NCBI GenBank assembly: GCA_947040555.1
Contig: CAMRBW010000005.1
Coordinates: 1 to 57,776 of the forward strand
From: an uncultured Oceanospirillales bacterium
GTDB lineage: Bacteria > Pseudomonadota > Gammaproteobacteria > Pseudomonadales > Endozoicomonadaceae
Direction: 5' to 3'
DNA length: 57,776 nt
Shown here: positions 53,109-57,776 of the stretch, in pieces
Numbering within the stretch: the first letter of the stretch is position 1
Layout of the letters: the number at the start of each line of letters is the position of its first letter
The notes under the pieces: generated by a model
The model's database searches: none
What the model saw: only the letters and a program-made list of their open reading frames with translations
Told to the model about the DNA's origin: nothing
Made by a program: the position numbers and the translations under genes

Positions 53109-53351
53109 TTACGACCCCGTCTATGACCCCGCCGGATTTTGTAAGCACTTTCAGTTTCTACACCAAAAACTAGGTATTTTCTTGGCATAAGACAATATTT
53201 TTTTTAGTTATTTCGTTCATTATACGTATAAGTCACCGGTCGCATGTTGGGTTATACGGTATTCATAACAAATAAAACAGCTGTGATCCCCAGAAATAAC
53301 CGCCGACCAAACCATGCAGGAAGGTCAGTAAATAATAAGGCTGTAGTGAGA

Positions 53352-54287
53352 ATGCTTGAGAGTTTCGGAGATTATCTGAAAAAACGGCGGAAAGAGGCGG
53401 GCCTTACTCAGGATCGTTTGGCTATTGCCCTATCCTGTTACTCCCCTGTCCTGTCCGGTATTGACTCGGTCACCATCAGCCGTTGGGAGCGGGCCACCAC
53501 CGAGCCGACCAGCGAGCGGCAAAGGGAGGTGATTGCCTATTTCCATGATGATGTGGAGAGAATCTTTCCGTTTCGTTCCGGTCGAGCTTACCGGTTTGAT
53601 CAAAAACAGGCGGTTGAGTATCTGGGACGTCACTACCTGGTCTCTCCAAAACTTGGTCGTAAGGTCGGCAATTTCCCCGAGCAGAACGATTGCACATTTT
53701 CCGTAGAAAAGATTTCCGGTTCAGAGAATCATCAACGTTGTCTGGATATTGTTCTGGAGTACAACAATTCCGTCTATGAACCACTGGTACCGGTAACTAA
53801 GCAACGCCTGAATGGCTGGGTAGAGCACTGCAATCGCCTGGCGATGGTCTGCCTGAAACACGGTCACTATTTCGGACACATGATTGTTCTGCCATTGAAG
53901 GATGAGACGTTCTGGCAGCTGATTCATGCTCGCCGTGAGGAGGCTTCACTCTCCCTGGATGATATAGCGGCACCGGGAGAGCCCCACAGTCTTTATATTT
54001 ACTCGATCCATGGTGCAAGTCGCCTGACGGTCAGCCGGTTGGTTATGGAAATGATCACTTACATTTCCCGCTACTATGATCAGATCAACCACATTGGTGG
54101 TATTTGCAAAACCAATGACAGTGCCCGTCTGGCTCGTTCTTTCCACCTTCAGCCGGTTGAAGTTGGCCCGTTTTATCCTAAAGGTCAGGTGCGTTATCAG
54201 GGGCGTGAGGTCAAGTTTGTGAGTTATGCTAATCCGCTGGCCCATATTCTTGAAGATGCAGGTTTGCGCAAGTTGCTCTCTGCCTGA
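53352..54287 (+). CDS. XRE-type helix-turn-helix protein with unknown C-terminal domain
   Basis: About 311 residues from the ATG at 53352; an in-frame ATG at 53244 would add 36 residues that look non-conserved. The N-terminal FGDYLKKRRKEAGLTQDRLA and TISRWERATTEPTSERQREV form a phage-repressor-like DNA-binding domain. The remaining about 230 residues (YEPLVPVTKQRLNGWVEHCN, LHARREEASLSLDD-like segment, FYPKGQVRYQGREVKFVSYA) match no family I can name, though the length would suit a ligand-binding or acyltransferase-like fold. It is a single gene behind mazG with no neighbour suggesting its targets. Confidence 0.65.
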   Translation: MLESFGDYLKKRRKEAGLTQDRLAIALSCYSPVLSGIDSVTISRWERATTEPTSERQREVIAYFHDDVERIFPFRSGRAYRFDQKQAVEYLGRHYLVSPKLGRKVGNFPEQNDCTFSVEKISGSENHQRCLDIVLEYNNSVYEPLVPVTKQRLNGWVEHCNRLAMVCLKHGHYFGHMIVLPLKDETFWQLIHARREEASLSLDDIAAPGEPHSLYIYSIHGASRLTVSRLVMEMITYISRYYDQINHIGGICKTNDSARLARSFHLQPVEVGPFYPKGQVRYQGREVKFVSYANPLAHILEDAGLRKLLSA

Positions 54288-54315
54288 AGGCTTCGAGGTC
54301 GTTAGTTCTGTGCGA

Positions 54316-54348
54316 GTGGGAATCCAGCACGTTTGAATGGATTCCCAC
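54316..54348. repeat. REP-like hairpin GTGGGAATCCA / TGGATTCCCAC
   Basis: A perfect 11-bp stem with an 11-nt loop lies between the converging XRE and trmJ genes, followed by CACGGGAATGACGG. It shares the GTGGGAAT arm with the hairpin at 45181. It may act as a bidirectional transcript end despite lacking a T-run. Confidence 0.7.
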
Positions 54349-54368
54349 CTGCACGGGAATGACGGAAG

Positions 54369-55112
54369 CTACTTCACTTTGGCATTCTGACGTATACGGC
54401 TGAGAATACCGCGCAGAATATTCAACTCTTCCTGTTCCGGACGCGCCCGATTAAAGAACCGGTGTAGTTTGGTCATGACCTTGCCGGGGTGCTGCCGAAT
54501 AATAAAGTGAATATCCCCAAGTGCCAGCTCCAGTTGATCGTAGAACTGCTCCATTTGGCGGGTATCGGGATAGGGAACCGGATCAGTGTATTCCGCCGGC
54601 TGTGACTCCAATGCCAGACTGGCCTGCCTGATTTCGTAACAGAGAATCTGCACCGCCGAGGCAACGTTCAGCACCGGATAGTCCGGATTGGCATCAATGG
54701 AAACATGAAAGTGGCACAGCTGCAGCTCTTCGTTGGTCATACCGGAGGTCTCCTGACCAAAGACCAGAGCCACTTCTCCCCCCTGGGCTTCGGCAACCAG
54801 TTTTTCGCCGCACTCACGGCTGGTCAGCATCGGCCAGGGGAAGCTGCGGCTGCGCGCCGATGTGCCCACCACCAGATTACAACCGGCAATAGCCTCTTCC
54901 AGTGAGTTGACCACTTCTACGTGATCGATCAGATCATCAGCACCGGCAGCCATGGTGACGGTATCTTCATGGGGAAACTGGTTGGGAGCGACCAGTATCA
55001 GGCGTGAGAACCCCATGGTTTTCATGGCGCGCAGGGCAGAACCGATATTGCCGGGGTGCCAGGTGCGGAGCATCACTATACGAATAGAATCAAAAGGATG
55101 GTGGTCAGTCAT
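54369..55112 (-). CDS. trmJ: tRNA (cytidine/uridine-2'-O-)-methyltransferase TrmJ
   Basis: About 247 residues from the ATG at 55112; four extra in-frame codons reach a TTG. SPOUT-fold landmarks: IVMLRTWHPGNIGSALRAMK, LVVGTSARSRSF, VALVFGQETSGMTNEELQLC and PVLNVASAVQILCYEI, which form the knotted SAM site. It methylates position 32 of several tRNAs. The C-terminal dimerisation tail (QEELNILRGILSRIR) is present. iscR, its common neighbour, is not adjacent here. Confidence 0.93.
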   Translation of the reverse strand: MTDHHPFDSIRIVMLRTWHPGNIGSALRAMKTMGFSRLILVAPNQFPHEDTVTMAAGADDLIDHVEVVNSLEEAIAGCNLVVGTSARSRSFPWPMLTSRECGEKLVAEAQGGEVALVFGQETSGMTNEELQLCHFHVSIDANPDYPVLNVASAVQILCYEIRQASLALESQPAEYTDPVPYPDTRQMEQFYDQLELALGDIHFIIRQHPGKVMTKLHRFFNRARPEQEELNILRGILSRIRQNAKVK

Positions 55113-55240
55113 GGGAAGTAACAATAGATCAGGCTGGAAAGATCCAGCAGTATATCAGCGCTGTCATCTTTACAGAAATTGCCGAATGTTCAGATTTCAC
55201 CTTTACTTGGTCGGTCATAATCCTACTGATCGGTTATCAG

Positions 55241-55534
55241 ATGCTTAGAGAATTTCACCTGGTCCTGTTATTTCGTCTCATGCTTTTTTTCGGTTTTCTT
55301 GTTGGCTCTGTTGCTCTGGTTTTCGCAGTAAAAACTCATCACCTCCCATGTTCGGTGATGGCTAATCATCCCCCCACAACTGAGGCAGAGAAGACTATGA
55401 ACAATACCCCATCTGCCATTAATTCAAAAAAATCGGAAAAGCCTAAAAAAAAAAGCCACAATATGACCATACTATGGGTGAACAATCGCAAATCTTTAGC
55501 TCCAAGCTTGAATATTTCCCACATGAATACTTAG
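55241..55534 (+). CDS. Short leader frame with membrane anchor, possibly fused to the next frame by slippage
   Basis: 97 codons: a strongly hydrophobic N-terminus (about residues 7-30, LVLLFRLMLFFGFLVGSVAL) looks like a signal anchor, followed by a polar Lys/Ser/Pro stretch. The frame ends at 55534, after overlapping the start of the large downstream frame by 61 bp. An A10 run at 55445-55454 sits in its KPKKK codons. A -1 slip there would join it to the large frame. Alone it has no recognisable function, and no strong ribosome site precedes 55241. Confidence 0.45.
   Translation: MLREFHLVLLFRLMLFFGFLVGSVALVFAVKTHHLPCSVMANHPPTTEAEKTMNNTPSAINSKKSEKPKKKSHNMTILWVNNRKSLAPSLNISHMNT
55445..55454 (+). 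promoter_or_regulatory. A10 slippery run at the overlap of two frames
   Basis: Ten consecutive A lie just after a TAA in the frame of the downstream 751-residue protein. The leader frame reads AAA codons through the run, and a shift of -1 enters the downstream frame beyond that stop. Homopolymers of nine or more A are known sites of transcriptional slippage. Confidence 0.5.
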
Positions 55535-57729
55535 AACACTTCCCAGTCTTTATAAATGAAAGGAATTGGACCCAGGCTGAAAGAAAAATACACATAAAAA
55601 GTCATTTAGCGAAGACTATGACGCAATTACTTTCGTTACATTTAAATAGCGAGAAACCTATTCTCACACATGGCAAGCATGCGCATATGTGTTATTTGAA
55701 TGAGGACAAAATAGAAAAAAATTCTGGATCTTCTTCTATGGATAATGAGCCGCCGATTCAAATATATCTTCTTATTGATAATAAATCAAATATTCAATTG
55801 ATAAGAAACACAATTATTAGTTCATTTCCTAATATGGAAACTTTAAACATTAGAGTAGATATTGACACTCAATCTTCCGACACCAAAACGTATTCTTCTG
55901 TAGGTAATCCACCGTTACAAACTCCATCGGTTGTGCAAAAAATTACAGTGAAATATGATGAAGACGTTGTACTGGACTTGATAGTTACTGTAGAGCCTTA
56001 TGAAAATAGCTTTTGTATTATAAATAATATCCATTGCAAAAAAGAAATATCAAAAGCCAAGATAAAACTTGGCGATAAAACCGTATGGATACCTGTCATT
56101 AGTTTAAATCAGTTGTTAGATAATTTGCTGACGGCCGCTGATTCGTCTAAGGACAATAAAAATTACTATTTGCAACTATTAGAAAAGGCTTACGCTATTT
56201 ATAACAACGATATTCTAGATTTTCATACACGGAAACGAATTAATTCAATACCTCAACGTTTAGAATTGATAAAAGCAATACTAAAGTTGGAGAGAAAGAA
56301 GGAAAACAGACAAAACAAAGTAACTGCTCAAAACCCTCCGCCTCATCTGGCGTCAGCTTTCACATTGTCCAGTATTACCAAGGAGGATGATTCTGAAAAC
56401 ACAGATTTGCTAGAGAAATATGGGCAGTTACTGGATCATTTGATCAAGAAAATAAAGTCATTACATTTGTCCAATATTGACTCCACTAATAATAGACAAA
56501 CAGAAACAATAAGCCCCAAACAAGTAATCACTCAAGATCAAGATACTATAGTAGTGTCGAAAAAAGATGACGATGCGGTATCCCCACAAGGAAACGGGAC
56601 ATCTTCAATTATTAGTATTGTAAATACATTCGACACCTTGAAGGAAGATTGGGATAACGGGGAATCTTTAATTATTAGTATTGTAGATACATTCAACACC
56701 TTGAAGGAATATTGGGATAAATGCAACGATAATGACTTGGAAAGTATATTGACTTTGTTAGATGACACAGAAATAGTGTATAGACTTGACAAACTGATAG
56801 ATGCAAATCTCAATATTCTTTATGCAAATACCAAGCTGCGTACAAAAACATATAATGCTCTGGACAAATTAATAAAGATCTCGGGCAAAAAAATGCTCAC
56901 ACTTAAAGCTGATAAAAACAACCCTAAATTATTAGAACTCTCCCAAAAGGCTTTTGCGTTTCACATAGAGAAACGAAACATGCTTAATAAAATTTGGCTA
57001 ACCAGTCGCTCAGCAGAAAATAACGACAAGATAAATTTACCCTGTATTATTTTTTACAAGGGTTGTTTTGATGATTGGATAGTTACAGAACCGAATGATT
57101 TTAATCCACAAAATAATTGTTGTTCTACCAGGATTGAGAAGTTCTTGCCTGTTATTGTGGGTGCCTATTTTAATGACGAAAAAAAAGAAACATATAATAA
57201 ATATCCAGATCTGATGGTGGACACAAGAAAGTTCATGACCAAATTAACAAAAAAACAATATCCTGAAATTCTATTGCCGCACATTAAGCTTTATCTTTCT
57301 GATAATAATTATAAAAGAAAACATAGTCTAAATAGTCGGCTTGGTACAAATAAAGAGTTATCACAGGCTTTACTGGAAATCAAAGAGCCATTTTCTCATA
57401 TCCCTCATTTTCTTGAATTAATTAATCTTCTTGAAAACAATTACGCTTTTGTAAAAGCAGCCATCATTATGATTCATTATTTGAATGTCATATATGATCA
57501 ACAGAATATAACAATTACTTTGACTAATAATGATTTTAAAAAAATGTATCTTCCCGATGATCTACAAGATAAAATTAAAAAAATTTATGATGGCATACCT
57601 GTTAAACCTAAAAATCCACCCTATAATGAACAATGTATTTATTTTAAGCGTGAGCTGGTGTCAGCAATGAAACAACACACGATTTTTCTTAATGAAAAAT
57701 TAGTTGAGTTGATTGAGCGTAAGCAATAG
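55474..57729 (+). CDS. Unrecognised AT-rich 751-residue protein
   Basis: 751 residues if started at the ATG at 55474. I recognise no family. The protein is rich in Lys, Asn, Ile and Asp; its DNA is clearly more AT-rich than the core genes around it, as expected for acquired DNA. No membrane helix or signal peptide lies within it; the upstream leader frame could supply one by frameshift. Residues about 380-420 contain a 21-residue tandem duplication (IISIVNTFDTLKEDWD / IISIVDTFNTLKEYWD) from a 63-bp repeat at 56607-56732. The rest looks mainly helical. Possible roles include a secreted effector, but nothing seen proves it. Confidence 0.6.
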   Translation: MGEQSQIFSSKLEYFPHEYLEHFPVFINERNWTQAERKIHIKSHLAKTMTQLLSLHLNSEKPILTHGKHAHMCYLNEDKIEKNSGSSSMDNEPPIQIYLLIDNKSNIQLIRNTIISSFPNMETLNIRVDIDTQSSDTKTYSSVGNPPLQTPSVVQKITVKYDEDVVLDLIVTVEPYENSFCIINNIHCKKEISKAKIKLGDKTVWIPVISLNQLLDNLLTAADSSKDNKNYYLQLLEKAYAIYNNDILDFHTRKRINSIPQRLELIKAILKLERKKENRQNKVTAQNPPPHLASAFTLSSITKEDDSENTDLLEKYGQLLDHLIKKIKSLHLSNIDSTNNRQTETISPKQVITQDQDTIVVSKKDDDAVSPQGNGTSSIISIVNTFDTLKEDWDNGESLIISIVDTFNTLKEYWDKCNDNDLESILTLLDDTEIVYRLDKLIDANLNILYANTKLRTKTYNALDKLIKISGKKMLTLKADKNNPKLLELSQKAFAFHIEKRNMLNKIWLTSRSAENNDKINLPCIIFYKGCFDDWIVTEPNDFNPQNNCCSTRIEKFLPVIVGAYFNDEKKETYNKYPDLMVDTRKFMTKLTKKQYPEILLPHIKLYLSDNNYKRKHSLNSRLGTNKELSQALLEIKEPFSHIPHFLELINLLENNYAFVKAAIIMIHYLNVIYDQQNITITLTNNDFKKMYLPDDLQDKIKKIYDGIPVKPKNPPYNEQCIYFKRELVSAMKQHTIFLNEKLVELIERKQ

Positions 57730-57776
57730 AAATGCATCGTTACCTGTCCCAATGGCTAACACCAGCCGCTCCCGCT

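Overview
The window reads as a chromosome segment of a marine, animal-associated gammaproteobacterium of the Endozoicomonas type. This rests on protein resemblance and gene order (dapA-bamC-purC; gacS/barA | rlmD-relA-mazG), on a SopB/IpgD-like phosphatase effector, on many decayed insertion sequences, and on short tandem repeats placed inside and beside ordinary genes. No rRNA, tRNA or CRISPR array was seen.

Layout. 1-2.4 kb: tandem repeats, a probable group II intron fragment, an exported AMP-binding-like pseudoenzyme with a G10 tract at its start, and an IS1 insA remnant. 2.4-5.6 kb: DUF2069-wrbA, and divergent yihY-like, tlpA-like and acyP genes. 5.7-16.6 kb: four lipoprotein GH92 alpha-mannosidases, one leftward and three rightward. 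16.7-23.2 kb: accessory region with the SopB-like effector, an ISAs1-type element, two inverted-repeat elements, a J-domain protein, a 21-codon remnant of a second NanT-like transporter, a YdgJ-like oxidoreductase, and a transposase scar where uhpBC would be expected. 23.2-25.4 kb: uhpA and uhpT. 25.8-37.3 kb: sialic-acid locus (NanT-type SSS symporter, sialidase, NanM, RpiR-type regulator, nanE-nanK-nanQ-nanA) followed by a fructose-type PTS IIC-IIB pair. 37.4-55.1 kb: norM, a small conserved protein, rnz, dapA, bamC, purC, cnoX, gacS/barA, rlmD, relA, mazG, an XRE-type protein and trmJ. 55.2-57.7 kb: an AT-rich, unrecognised 751-residue frame preceded by a membrane-leader frame that ends just past an A10 run.

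How it fits together. The sialidase and the four mannosidases are predicted lipoproteins with acidic stretches after the lipid cysteine, suited to trimming host glycans at the envelope. NanM, NanT, NanA, NanK, NanE and NanQ would carry sialic acid to GlcNAc-6-phosphate. The clearest new signal is regulatory. The two divergent GH92 promoters and the PTS promoter share one architecture: a perfect TTGAT-N4-ATCAA (Fnr/Anr-type) box exactly 89.5 bp upstream of a TATATT -10 element, then a GTTC direct-repeat operator over the start region. uhpT has a perfect box at nearly the same distance. This suggests one oxygen- or Crp/Fnr-controlled regulon for mannoside release, PTS uptake and hexose-phosphate uptake, which makes the PTS a candidate importer of GH92 products.

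A second theme is in-frame minisatellite growth in core genes (gacS, rlmD, mazG) and in accessory genes. Function calls come from reading motifs and remembered family sequences; no database search was run.
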